From: Bacteroidales bacterium Bact_14
GTDB lineage: Bacteria > Bacteroidota > Bacteroidia > Bacteroidales > UBA932
Reading direction: 5' to 3'
Length of the DNA stretch: 32,347 nucleotides
NCBI GenBank assembly: GCA_001602865.1
Contig: LUZF01000027.1
Location: forward strand, 1-32,347
Positions within the stretch are counted from its first letter, which is position 1, and each line of letters begins with the position of its first letter. The position numbers were made by a program, and so were the translations under genes. Below the pieces are notes generated by a model that saw only the letters and a list, made by a program, of their open reading frames with translations, was not told the origin of the DNA and did not search any database. Below, piece after piece: positions 7,478 to 16,747 of the stretch.

Positions 7478-9781
7478 ATGATTGGGGAGAATCTAGTAAT
7501 CGTCGAGTCTCCGGGCAAAATTGAAAAAATCCAGAAGTTTCTCGGGAAGGACTACACGGTCAAAGCCAGCTTCGGCCACATCCGGGATCTCAAGGATAAG
7601 AGCCTGAGCATAAACATAGAGAAGAACTTCCAGCCGGAATATACCGTCCCGGCCGACAAGAAGAAGGTCATCGCCGACCTGAAGAAGGCCTCTGACGCCG
7701 CCGGCACCATCTGGCTGGCTTCCGATGAGGACCGCGAGGGGGAAGCCATCGCCTGGCACCTCTACGACACCCTCCACCTCGATCCGGCCAAGACCCGCCG
7801 CATCGTCTTCCACGAAATTACCCGCGACGCCATCCTCGAAGCCGTCAAGCATCCGCGCGGCATCGATATGAACCTCGTCAACGCCCAGCAGGCCCGCCGC
7901 GTGCTCGACCGCCTCGTGGGCTTCGAACTCTCCCCGGTCCTCTGGCGGAAGATCCAGCCGAAGCTGTCCGCCGGCCGCGTGCAGTCCGTCGCGCTCCGCC
8001 TGGTCGTGGACCGCGAGCGCGAGATCCTCGCCTTCCGCAGCGAACCATATTATAAGGTAGACGCTACTTTCCAGCCCGCCGGCACTCCGGCGTCCAACAA
8101 AGTCAAGGCGACCCTCGACACCCATTTCGCGACGCTCCCCGAAGCGGAGCAGTTCCTCCGCGACAGCATCGGCGCGACCTACCGCGTCGAAAGCCTGCGG
8201 AGCAAGGAGGCCAAGCGCGTCCCCGCCGCCCCCTTCACGACCTCGACCCTCCAGCAGGAGGCGGGCCGCAAACTCCACCTCCCCGTCGCCGTGACCATGC
8301 GCGTGGCCCAGAGCCTCTACGAGCGCGGTCTCATTACCTATATGCGAACCGACTCCACGAATCTCTCCTCCCTCGCCATCAACACAGCCAAAACATTCAT
8401 AATCAATAACTTCGGCCTCAACTATTCCCGCCCGCGCCAGTATCATACCCATACCAAGGGCGCCCAGGAAGCCCACGAGGCCATCCGCCCGACCTTCATC
8501 GAGAACACCGCGATCGAAGGCACGGCCCAGGAGCAGAAGCTCTACAACCTGATCTGGAAGCGCACCGTCGCCTCCCAGATGGCCGACGCCCTCCTCGAGA
8601 GCACGACCCTCGAAGTCTCCCTCGACCGCCGTCCCGAAAAATACACGACCCAGGCCTCCCGGATCATCTTCGACGGCTTCCTGAAGGTCTATATGGAAGG
8701 CTCCGACGACGCGCCGGAAGGCGACGAGGTCATCCTGCCGGAACTCCACGTCGGCGACGCGATGCTCGAAAAGGGCGTCAGCGCCGAGTGCAAATTCACC
8801 CAGCCCCCCTTCCGCTACTCCGAGCCGACCCTCATCAAGAAGCTCGAAGAGCTCGGCATCGGCCGCCCGTCGACCTACGCCCCGACCATCACGACCCTCA
8901 CGACCGGCCGCGGCTACGTCACCAAGGGCGACAAGGAAGGGCGCAAGGAGGAGGTCACGAACCTCACGCTGAAGAACGGCACGATTTCGACCGTCCGCAA
9001 GACGGAGTCCATCGGCGCGGAGAAAGGCAAGCTGATTCCGCAGGACATCGGCCTCATCGTGACCGACTACCTCGTCGCGAACTTCCCGGAAATCCTGAAT
9101 TACGATTTCACGGCCAACGTCGAGAAGGACTTCGACCAGATCGCCGACGGCGAGAAGGTCTGGAACGAGGTCATCGCATCCTTCTACGCCCCGTTCCACC
9201 AGCGCGTGGACGAGACCCTCAGCGACCGGCAGTACAACCGCGTCAGCCGGGAGCTCGGCACCGCGCCGGACGGCGATGTGCTCGTCGCGAAATTCGGCCA
9301 GTTCGGCCCCTATGTCCAGAAAGGCGACGCTTCGAAGCACCTCTTCGCCAGCCTCCAGAAAGGCCAGCTGATTGAAAGCATCACCCTCGAAGAGGCCCTC
9401 AAGCTCTTCACCCTCCCCCGCACGGTCGGCGAATACGAGGGCGTCGAGGTCACCGTCCTGAAGGGGCGTTTCGGCCCGTACCTCAAGTACGGCGACAAGA
9501 ACGTGTCCCTCCCGAAGGGCGCCGACCCGGTCTCCATCACCCTCGAGGAATGCATCCCGCTCATCTCGGCGGCGGCTTCCGCGGCCTCCGCGGCGCCCAT
9601 CGCCTCCTTCCGCGACGGCGCGATCCTCGTCCTCAACGGCAGGTACGGACCGTACATCAAGAGCGGCAGCACGAACTACAAAATCCCCTCCGGGAAAAAG
9701 CCCGAAACCCTGACGGAAGAGGACTGCATTGCTATCATTAACAATCCGAAACCTCAGAAAAAACCAACAAGACGTAAGTAA
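7478..9781 (+). CDS. topA: DNA topoisomerase I
   Basis: VIVESPGKIEKIQKFLG, ASDEDREGEAIAWHL, GLITYMRTDSTNLS; C-terminal GRFGPYLK/GRYGPYIK repeats; ATG at 7478 preferred to TTG 7472. Confidence 0.97.
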   Translation: MIGENLVIVESPGKIEKIQKFLGKDYTVKASFGHIRDLKDKSLSINIEKNFQPEYTVPADKKKVIADLKKASDAAGTIWLASDEDREGEAIAWHLYDTLHLDPAKTRRIVFHEITRDAILEAVKHPRGIDMNLVNAQQARRVLDRLVGFELSPVLWRKIQPKLSAGRVQSVALRLVVDREREILAFRSEPYYKVDATFQPAGTPASNKVKATLDTHFATLPEAEQFLRDSIGATYRVESLRSKEAKRVPAAPFTTSTLQQEAGRKLHLPVAVTMRVAQSLYERGLITYMRTDSTNLSSLAINTAKTFIINNFGLNYSRPRQYHTHTKGAQEAHEAIRPTFIENTAIEGTAQEQKLYNLIWKRTVASQMADALLESTTLEVSLDRRPEKYTTQASRIIFDGFLKVYMEGSDDAPEGDEVILPELHVGDAMLEKGVSAECKFTQPPFRYSEPTLIKKLEELGIGRPSTYAPTITTLTTGRGYVTKGDKEGRKEEVTNLTLKNGTISTVRKTESIGAEKGKLIPQDIGLIVTDYLVANFPEILNYDFTANVEKDFDQIADGEKVWNEVIASFYAPFHQRVDETLSDRQYNRVSRELGTAPDGDVLVAKFGQFGPYVQKGDASKHLFASLQKGQLIESITLEEALKLFTLPRTVGEYEGVEVTVLKGRFGPYLKYGDKNVSLPKGADPVSITLEECIPLISAAASAASAAPIASFRDGAILVLNGRYGPYIKSGSTNYKIPSGKKPETLTEEDCIAIINNPKPQKKPTRRK

Positions 9782-9845
9782 ACTCTTGTTTTTTTAGAAT
9801 TTTGGGTTTATATTCGCAACTCTGACTGAAAAAGTGTAAGCGGAT

Positions 9846-10346
9846 ATGACCAAGTACCAACTCGATCCCATCGACCGCAAGATCCTCGCGCTGCTCGTCA
9901 AGGACGCCAGAATGCCCTTCCTCGAGATCGCGCGCGAATGCGGCGTTTCCGGCGCAGCCATCCATCAGCGAGTCAAAAAACTTGAAAACAACGGCGTGAT
10001 TACGGGTTCCCGCATCCTGGTGAAGCCCTCCGCCCTCGGCCTGAAGGTCTGCGCTTTCATCAGCGTCTCCCTGACCGAGAACAACAAGTATATGGATGTG
10101 GTCAATGCGCTGAAACACATCGAAGAGATCGTGGAGTGTCATTTTATTACCGGCCGCGCGACCCTGCTGCTGAAGGTCTACTGCCTCGACAACGACCACC
10201 TCATGGAGGTGCTGCTCAACACGATCCAGAAGATCCCCTATGTCCAGACGACCGATACGATGATTTCCCTGGACGAGGCTTTCGAGCGCCAGGTCTGGGT
10301 CAAGGATTACAAGAGCACGAGTTTCTTCGCGACCTCCAAGTCCTGA
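9846..10346 (+). CDS. Lrp/AsnC family transcriptional regulator
   Basis: LDPIDRKILALLVKDARMPFLEIARECGVSGAAIHQRVKKLENNGVITG winged-helix signature. Confidence 0.93.
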   Translation: MTKYQLDPIDRKILALLVKDARMPFLEIARECGVSGAAIHQRVKKLENNGVITGSRILVKPSALGLKVCAFISVSLTENNKYMDVVNALKHIEEIVECHFITGRATLLLKVYCLDNDHLMEVLLNTIQKIPYVQTTDTMISLDEAFERQVWVKDYKSTSFFATSKS

Positions 10347-11014
10347 ACGGTCGTGATTTTGAGATTGTACCGCTCGCCTTCGACGAAGGAGAGCGGTATT
10401 CCGTATCTGGCCGCGACGGAAGCGTCGTCGGTGAAGGACGGATCATAAGGCTGCGTATAAGCCGCTTTTAATTCTTCCGACAGGAACATCTGCGGCGTCT
10501 GGGCCGCATACGCCTCCGAGCGGTCGATGCTGCGCCCCTCGACGGCCACCAGCTCCTCCCCTTCCTTCCGGAGCACTTTCAAAGTGTCAGCCACCGGGAT
10601 CACGGGAATCAGCGCGCGCCTGTCGGCCATCCTTTCCCGCATCCGGCGGATCAGCGCGGGGCTGACCAGCGGGCGGACGCCGTCGTGGACGGCGACCACC
10701 GCCCCGTCCGGCACCTTCGCGAGCGCCGCCTGCACGGAATGGAAACGGGTAATCCCGCCGCGGGACACGATCTGCGGAACGTTGAAGTTGCTCTCGATGC
10801 ACTGCTGCTTCCAGTAGTCCTCCCAGTCCCGCGGGAGCACGACGACCAGGCGCACGTCCGGCACCGCCTCGAGGAAGCGTTCCATCGTCCGGCGCAGCAC
10901 GGGCCGGCCTTCCAGATCCAGAAACTGCTTCGGCACGGAAGAGCCCAGACGGACTCCGCTTCCCGCCGCGACGATGACCGCATAAAATTTCCTGTCCATA
11001 GCCTTTTTCTTCAC
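10307..11014 (-). CDS. ispD: 2-C-methyl-D-erythritol 4-phosphate cytidylyltransferase
   Basis: VIVAAGSGVRLGSSVPKQFLDLEGRPVL, AVHDGVRPLVS, KITTVQDLEVAKKLV. Confidence 0.95.
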   Translation of the reverse strand: MKKKAMDRKFYAVIVAAGSGVRLGSSVPKQFLDLEGRPVLRRTMERFLEAVPDVRLVVVLPRDWEDYWKQQCIESNFNVPQIVSRGGITRFHSVQAALAKVPDGAVVAVHDGVRPLVSPALIRRMRERMADRRALIPVIPVADTLKVLRKEGEELVAVEGRSIDRSEAYAAQTPQMFLSEELKAAYTQPYDPSFTDDASVAARYGIPLSFVEGERYNLKITTVQDLEVAKKLVLL

Positions 11015-11035
11015 TGCAAATTTAACTTTTTTTTG

Positions 11036-11043
11036 TACTTTTA
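11036..11043 (+). promoter_or_regulatory. Candidate -7 box TACTTTTA upstream of mreB
   Basis: One mismatch to TAnnTTTG within the T-rich ispD/mreB divergent intergenic region. Confidence 0.35.
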
Positions 11044-11080
11044 CACGTTTACAACCTACAACTAATCTGAGAGACGTTTT

Positions 11081-12103
11081 ATGGCTTTTTCATTCCTGAA
11101 CCAAGAGCTTGCGATCGACCTGGGAACCGCCAACACCGTCATCTTCGCCAATGACCAGATCGCGCTGGACGAGCCCAGCATCGTGGCCATCGACAACAAT
11201 ACGGGCAAGTGCATCGCCTTCGGCAAAAAGGCGAAACTGATGCACGAACGCGTCAACCCGGGCGTCAAGACGATCCGGCCCCTCCGGGACGGCGTCATCG
11301 CCGACTTCAACGCCGCCGAGATGATGATCCGCGGCTTTATCAAGCAAGTCAACAACAAGCGCAAATCCATATTCACCCCGAACCTGAAAGTGGTCGTCGG
11401 CATCCCTTCCGGCTCGACGGAAGTCGAGAAGAGGGCCGTCCGCGACTCCTCCGAGCACGCAGGAGCCCGCGACGTGTACCTGATCTACGAGCCGATGGCG
11501 GCCGCCCTCGGTATCGGGCTTGAGGTCGAAGCGCCGAAAGGCAACATGGTCGTCGACATCGGCGGCGGTACGACGGAAATCGCCGTGATCTCCCTGGGCG
11601 GCATCGTGATCCAGGACAGCATCCGCACGGCGGGTGACGTCTTCACGAGCGACATCCAGTCCTACCTGCGCCAGCAGCACAACATCAAGGTCGGTGAAAT
11701 CACCGCCGAGAAGATCAAGGTCGGCGTCGGCTCCGTGATTCCGAACCTCGACGAGGAGCCGGACCCGATGATCGTGCGCGGCCCGAATATGATGACGGCC
11801 CATCCGGTCGATGCGACCGTAACCTACCAGGAAATCGCCCACTGCCTCGACAAGTCCGTGGCCCGTATCGAAGCCTCGATCCTCCACGTCCTCGAGCAGA
11901 CGCCGCCGGAGCTCTACTCCGACATCGTCGAGAACGGTATTTTCCTCTCGGGCGGCGGCGCCCTCCTGCGCGGCATCGCCCAGCGTTTCACCGAAAAGGT
12001 GAACATCCCCTTCCACGTCGCGGAAGACCCGCTCCGCGCGGTCGCCCGCGGTACCTGCATTGCGCTCAAGGATACGGACCACTACTCCTTCCTGATGCGA
12101 TAG
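11081..12103 (+). CDS. mreB: Rod shape-determining protein MreB
   Basis: LAIDLGTANTVIF, MVVDIGGGTTEIAVISLGGIV, LSGGGALLRG. Confidence 0.98.
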   Translation: MAFSFLNQELAIDLGTANTVIFANDQIALDEPSIVAIDNNTGKCIAFGKKAKLMHERVNPGVKTIRPLRDGVIADFNAAEMMIRGFIKQVNNKRKSIFTPNLKVVVGIPSGSTEVEKRAVRDSSEHAGARDVYLIYEPMAAALGIGLEVEAPKGNMVVDIGGGTTEIAVISLGGIVIQDSIRTAGDVFTSDIQSYLRQQHNIKVGEITAEKIKVGVGSVIPNLDEEPDPMIVRGPNMMTAHPVDATVTYQEIAHCLDKSVARIEASILHVLEQTPPELYSDIVENGIFLSGGGALLRGIAQRFTEKVNIPFHVAEDPLRAVARGTCIALKDTDHYSFLMR

Positions 12104-12940
12104 ATGCCTAAAGGGAATACAGTACTGTCGAAGATTTTGTGTGCAGCAGTTTTCATCGCCCTGGAAATTGCTGCACTTGTTCTCGTCAACCATTCCGGCA
12201 CGTTGCAGAGCGCCGGCGTCGCCCGCCTCTCCCACCGCATCGCCGCCCTCGCCTGGGGCAACAGCGAGCAGGTGCGGGACTACTTCTCCCTCCAGAAGCG
12301 GAACCGGGAGCTCGCCGACGAGGTCTTCGCGCTCGGGCAGGAGCTCGGCGCGTACCGCGAGCGGGAGCGCCGCGCGCGGGCGGACAGCATCGCCGCGGGC
12401 TTCGGCGCCTCCCGCGATTTCGAGTTCCTCCCCGCGGACATCGTCAAGCTCAGCCGCAACCGCCAGCACAATTATCTCATCCTGAACAAAGGTTATGAGG
12501 ACGGCGTCCTGCCGCAGTCGGGCGTGATCACGCCCCGCGGCGTCGTCGGCATCATCAACGTGGTCGAGCGCTACTACTCGTACGCCATCGCGTTCCAGAA
12601 CAGCAGCTTCAGCGTCAGCGCCCGGATCGGCAGCGAAGGCGCCGTGGGGCCGCTGACCTGGGACGGCCGGACCCGCCACGGCGCGCTACTGAGCGAAATC
12701 CCGCTCCAGGCCCGTTTCGCCCCCGGCGATACGGTCCGCACGAGCGGCTTCTCCGCGGTCTTTCCGCCGGACATCCCGCTGGGCGTCCTCGGGGAATCCC
12801 GGATCGTGAACGGCGCAATGTACGAGATCGAGGTCGAACTGTTCGAGGACTACTCCTCGGTCAAATATGTAACCATCGCCGGCAACACCGGGCGCGAGGA
12901 GATCCTCGCCCTGGAGAACCTGGCCGCAGAGGAGGAATGA
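12104..12940 (+). CDS. mreC: Rod shape-determining protein MreC
   Basis: Position directly after mreB; N-terminal TM plus coiled coil; YLILNKGYEDGVLPQSGVITPRGVVGII. Confidence 0.93.
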   Translation: MPKGNTVLSKILCAAVFIALEIAALVLVNHSGTLQSAGVARLSHRIAALAWGNSEQVRDYFSLQKRNRELADEVFALGQELGAYRERERRARADSIAAGFGASRDFEFLPADIVKLSRNRQHNYLILNKGYEDGVLPQSGVITPRGVVGIINVVERYYSYAIAFQNSSFSVSARIGSEGAVGPLTWDGRTRHGALLSEIPLQARFAPGDTVRTSGFSAVFPPDIPLGVLGESRIVNGAMYEIEVELFEDYSSVKYVTIAGNTGREEILALENLAAEEE

Positions 12941-12943
12941 GTT

Positions 12944-13465
12944 ATGGGAAAGAACCGGTTTGAAATCACGTTCTTCCTGCTGGTGATAGCGCAGGTCCTG
13001 GTCTGCAACTATTTCCACTTCTCGTACTATGTCACGCTCAGCATCCTCCCGCTGCTGATCCTCTGCCTCCCCCTGCGGATGAACACCCTCTGGTCGCTGC
13101 TGCTCGCCGCGGCGGTCGGCCTCGCGGTGGACCTGCTCGCCGACGGCGTCGTCGGCCTCAACGCGGCGGCGCTGCTGCCGGTCGCGTTCGTGCGCAAGAC
13201 CGTGATTTCCGCCGTCTTCGGCAGCGGCCTTTTCGCCCGCGACGAAGACATCGCGATCCGCAAGCACGGCCGCCCGAAGTTCGCGCTGGCGATCGTGCTG
13301 GTCCAGGCGCTCTTCCTCGTGGTCTACATCGCGCTCGACGGAGCGTGGACCCGCCCGTTCTGGTTCAACTTCCTCCGTTTCGCCGCTTCCCTGCTGGCGG
13401 GCGAGGTGGTTTCCCTGCTGCTCGCGGGCCTGCTGGTGCCCGATGACCGCAAACAAGAAAAATAA
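12944..13465 (+). CDS. mreD: Rod shape-determining protein MreD
   Basis: 173 aa multi-helix membrane protein in conserved mreBCD position. Confidence 0.85.
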   Translation: MGKNRFEITFFLLVIAQVLVCNYFHFSYYVTLSILPLLILCLPLRMNTLWSLLLAAAVGLAVDLLADGVVGLNAAALLPVAFVRKTVISAVFGSGLFARDEDIAIRKHGRPKFALAIVLVQALFLVVYIALDGAWTRPFWFNFLRFAASLLAGEVVSLLLAGLLVPDDRKQEK

Positions 13466-13470
13466 CCCTT

Positions 13471-15315
13471 ATGGATGCTTCGCGCCGGAATAAGCTGCTG
13501 ATCGGGCTCGGGGTGGTGGGTGCCATCCTGATCGGGAAGCTGTTCTATATCCAGATCGTCGACGACCGCTACAAGCGCGACGCCTCCAACAACTCGATGG
13601 TTTACGAGACCATCTATCCGACGCGCGGGGTCATCTACGACCGCAACGGCAAGATCATCGTCGGCAACAAGATCGCCTACGACATCCTCGTCACGCCGCG
13701 CGAGGTGCGGCCCTTCGACACGCTCGCCCTGGCGGCGGCGCTCGAGGTGGACCCGCTCTTCATCCGGGAGAAGATGAAGGAGTACGAGCGCTCCCGCAGC
13801 CGCATCGGCTACCAGTCCGTCGTGATGCTGAAGCAGATCTCGCCGGAGCGCTATATGAAGTTCGCGGAGCTGAAATATCTCTTCCCGGGCTTCGAGGGCC
13901 AGGTCCGCAGCATCCGCGACTATCCGGTCAACGCCGGCGGCAACCTGCTCGGCTATGTCTCCGAAGTGGACGCGGACTACATCAAGCGCCACGAGGGCCA
14001 GTACCGGCCGGGCGACTATGCCGGCAAGACCGGCATCGAGGCCGCCCGGGAGCAGGACCTCCGCGGCGAAAAGGGCTACCACATCTACCTGCGCGACTCC
14101 CGCAACCGCATCCAGACGGCCTATATGGACGGCGCGATGGACAAGGACGCGGTCCCCGGCAATGACATCGTGACGACCATCGACGCCGATCTCCAGCAGT
14201 ACGGCCAGGAGCTGATGCGCAACAAGGTCGGCAGCGTGGTCGCGATCGAGCCGTCCACCGGCGAGATCCTCGCGATGATCTCCAGCCCCGGCATCGACGT
14301 CGCGATGCTGGCGGATATCGGCCAGCACTACAACGAGATCGCCAGCGACCCGTACAAGCCGATGTTCAACCGCACGGTCCAGGCCTCGTACCCGCCGGGC
14401 TCGGTCTTCAAGCTGGTGAACGGCCTGATCGGCCTCCAGGAAGGGGTCCTGCGCCCGGAGATGACCTATCCCTGCAACAACGGCTACGCCTATTCGAGCA
14501 ACCGCAAGCTCGGCTGCCATACCCACCGCTCCCCGCTGAACCTCAAGGAGGCCATTATGATGTCCTGCAACGGCTACTTCTGCTATGTCCTCCGCTCCAT
14601 CCTCGAAAACAAGAAGTACAAATCGACGGCGGAAGCCTTCGACAAGTGGCGGGAGTATGTCACCAGTTTCGGCCTCGGGAACAAGCTGGGCAGCGATTTC
14701 CCCTCCGAGCTCGGCGGCAACGTCCCGACATCGAAATACTACGACAAGATCTACGGCAAGAACGGCTGGCGTTTCCCGACCATCGTGTCCCTGTCCATCG
14801 GCCAGGGCGAGATGGGCGTCACGCCGCTCCAGATCGCGAACCTCTGCGCCACGGTCGCGAACCGCGGCTACTACTACATCCCCCACATCGTGAAGGACTC
14901 TGAAAACGTCCGGATCGACGACCGTTTCCGGGAGAAGAAGTACACGCTTGTCGACACGACCGAGTTCTACAAGGTCATCGACGGGATGTACCTGGCCGTG
15001 AACGGCGGCGCGGGGTCGGGCGGGACCGCGGTCTCCGCGGCGGTCCCCGGCCTCGACATCTGCGGCAAGACCGGCACGGCCCAGAACCCCCGCGGCGCGG
15101 ACAACTCCGTCTTCATCTGCTTCGCCCCGAAGGACAATCCGAAGATCGCCATCGCCGCCTACATCGAGAATGCGGGTTTCGGCGCGACCTGGGCCTGCCC
15201 GATCGCCTCGCTCCTCGTTGAGAAATACCTGACCGGAACGATCCGGGAAGAACGCAAATACGTCGAACAGCGCGTGCTGGACGGCGACCTGATGTCCCGC
15301 GTCAAGACCGACTGA
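13471..15315 (+). CDS. mrdA: Penicillin-binding protein 2 (elongasome transpeptidase)
   Basis: TRGVIYDRNGKIIVGN, YPPGSVFKL (SxxK), DICGKTGTAQNP (KTG). Confidence 0.96.
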   Translation: MDASRRNKLLIGLGVVGAILIGKLFYIQIVDDRYKRDASNNSMVYETIYPTRGVIYDRNGKIIVGNKIAYDILVTPREVRPFDTLALAAALEVDPLFIREKMKEYERSRSRIGYQSVVMLKQISPERYMKFAELKYLFPGFEGQVRSIRDYPVNAGGNLLGYVSEVDADYIKRHEGQYRPGDYAGKTGIEAAREQDLRGEKGYHIYLRDSRNRIQTAYMDGAMDKDAVPGNDIVTTIDADLQQYGQELMRNKVGSVVAIEPSTGEILAMISSPGIDVAMLADIGQHYNEIASDPYKPMFNRTVQASYPPGSVFKLVNGLIGLQEGVLRPEMTYPCNNGYAYSSNRKLGCHTHRSPLNLKEAIMMSCNGYFCYVLRSILENKKYKSTAEAFDKWREYVTSFGLGNKLGSDFPSELGGNVPTSKYYDKIYGKNGWRFPTIVSLSIGQGEMGVTPLQIANLCATVANRGYYYIPHIVKDSENVRIDDRFREKKYTLVDTTEFYKVIDGMYLAVNGGAGSGGTAVSAAVPGLDICGKTGTAQNPRGADNSVFICFAPKDNPKIAIAAYIENAGFGATWACPIASLLVEKYLTGTIREERKYVEQRVLDGDLMSRVKTD

Positions 15316-15316
15316 T

Positions 15317-16744
15317 ATGTACAATTCGCCGCAAAGGACCCTGAAACAGTCCATCGACTGGAAGCTGGTGATCTGCTACCTCGTACTGGTGCTGATCGGC
15401 TGGGTGAACATCTATGCGGCTTCGCACGCGGCGGAGGGGACGGCGATGCTGGACTTCTCGGTGCGCAGCGGGAAGCAGTTCGTATGGATCCTGAGTTCGC
15501 TGGGGTTGGCGGCGCTGATCCTGTTTGTGTTCAACCCGCGCCTGTGGGAGGTGATTTCCGTGCCGACGTACCTGCTGGTGCTGGTGCTGCTGGTCGCGGT
15601 GATCGTGCTGGGCGTGGAGGTGAAGGGCTCGCGCTCGTGGTTCGCGCTCGGGCCGGTGCGTTTCCAGCCGGCGGAGATTTCGAAGATCGCGACCTCGCTG
15701 GTCCTGGCGGCGGTGATGAGCAGGCCGGGCTTCAAGCTGACGAAGAAGATGGACCTGCTGAAGGTGGCGGCGACGGTGGGACTGCCGATGCTGATCATCC
15801 TGGCGGAGAGCGAGACCGGCTCCGCGCTGGTGTACCTGGGATTCGTGTTCGTGCTGTACCGGGAGGGGCTGTCCGGGTGGTTCCTGGTGGCCATCGGTGC
15901 GGCGGTGCTGCTGTTCATTTTGACCTTGACGGCTTCGCCTTATGCTTCGGTGCTGACGCTGATCGGGATGACGGGGTTGTTTTATTATGCCCATACCGGA
16001 AAGTTGCGGCGCTGGCCGTGGATGGAAGGGCTGGCGATCGTGTTCCTGGCGTTCCTGCCGAAGCTGCTGGCGCTGTTCACGACCCTGGCGCCGATGACGG
16101 CGCTGGCGGGCATCTGCATCCTGATGCTGCTGTGGCTGGCGTGGAAGGCGCTGCGGACACGCGACAACGCGCTGTGGCTTACGATTGCCGCGTTCGTGGT
16201 CGGCATCGCGCTGATTTTCTCAACTGATTTCATTTTCAACAATGTGCTTCAGGACCACCAGCGCAAGCGCATCGAGGTGCTGCTGGGGCTGAAGGAGGAC
16301 CCGGCGGGGGTCGGGTACAACGTCAACCAGTCGATGATCGCCATCGGCTCGGGAGGCCTCTTCGGAAAGGGCTTCCTCCACGGTACGCAGACGGCCTACG
16401 GCTTTGTGCCTGAGCAGAGTACGGACTTCATTTTCTGCACTGTCGGGGAGGAATGGGGCTTCTTCGGCTGCCTGGTCGTGATCCTGCTGTACATCTTTAT
16501 GATTTCGCGCATCATCATCGACGCGGAGCACTGCCGGGAGAGCTATACCCGGATCTACGGGTACTGCGTCGCCTCGCTGATATTCATGCATCTCTTCATC
16601 AACATCGGGATGACGATCGGGCTCGTGCCCGTCATCGGCATTCCCCTGCCCTTCCTCAGCTACGGAGGCTCGTCCCTCTGGGCTTTCACGATCCTGCTCT
16701 TCATTTTCCTCGCCCTCTACCGCCAGGAGCGCAAATACTTTTAG
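15317..16744 (+). CDS. rodA: Rod shape-determining SEDS glycosyltransferase RodA
   Basis: GSRSWFALGPVRFQPAEISKIA, ESETGSALVYLG, FVPEQSTDFIFCTVGEEWGFFG, GIPLPFLSYGGSS. Confidence 0.96.
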   Translation: MYNSPQRTLKQSIDWKLVICYLVLVLIGWVNIYAASHAAEGTAMLDFSVRSGKQFVWILSSLGLAALILFVFNPRLWEVISVPTYLLVLVLLVAVIVLGVEVKGSRSWFALGPVRFQPAEISKIATSLVLAAVMSRPGFKLTKKMDLLKVAATVGLPMLIILAESETGSALVYLGFVFVLYREGLSGWFLVAIGAAVLLFILTLTASPYASVLTLIGMTGLFYYAHTGKLRRWPWMEGLAIVFLAFLPKLLALFTTLAPMTALAGICILMLLWLAWKALRTRDNALWLTIAAFVVGIALIFSTDFIFNNVLQDHQRKRIEVLLGLKEDPAGVGYNVNQSMIAIGSGGLFGKGFLHGTQTAYGFVPEQSTDFIFCTVGEEWGFFGCLVVILLYIFMISRIIIDAEHCRESYTRIYGYCVASLIFMHLFINIGMTIGLVPVIGIPLPFLSYGGSSLWAFTILLFIFLALYRQERKYF

Positions 16745-16747
16745 CGT

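Noticed and set aside
4986-7481. 831-aa plus-strand ORF antisense to the class A PBP
   Set aside because: Same codon-bias artefact; minus strand carries GT51 and transpeptidase motifs.
13324-15354. 676-aa minus-strand ORF antisense to mrdA
   Set aside because: Shadow ORF; plus strand is unambiguous PBP2.
15317-16240. Apparent shift to G-ending codons in the first two thirds of rodA, suggesting recombination
   Set aside because: Leu/Val/Ala-rich membrane protein composition could explain it; needs a codon-usage calculation against the genome before being claimed.
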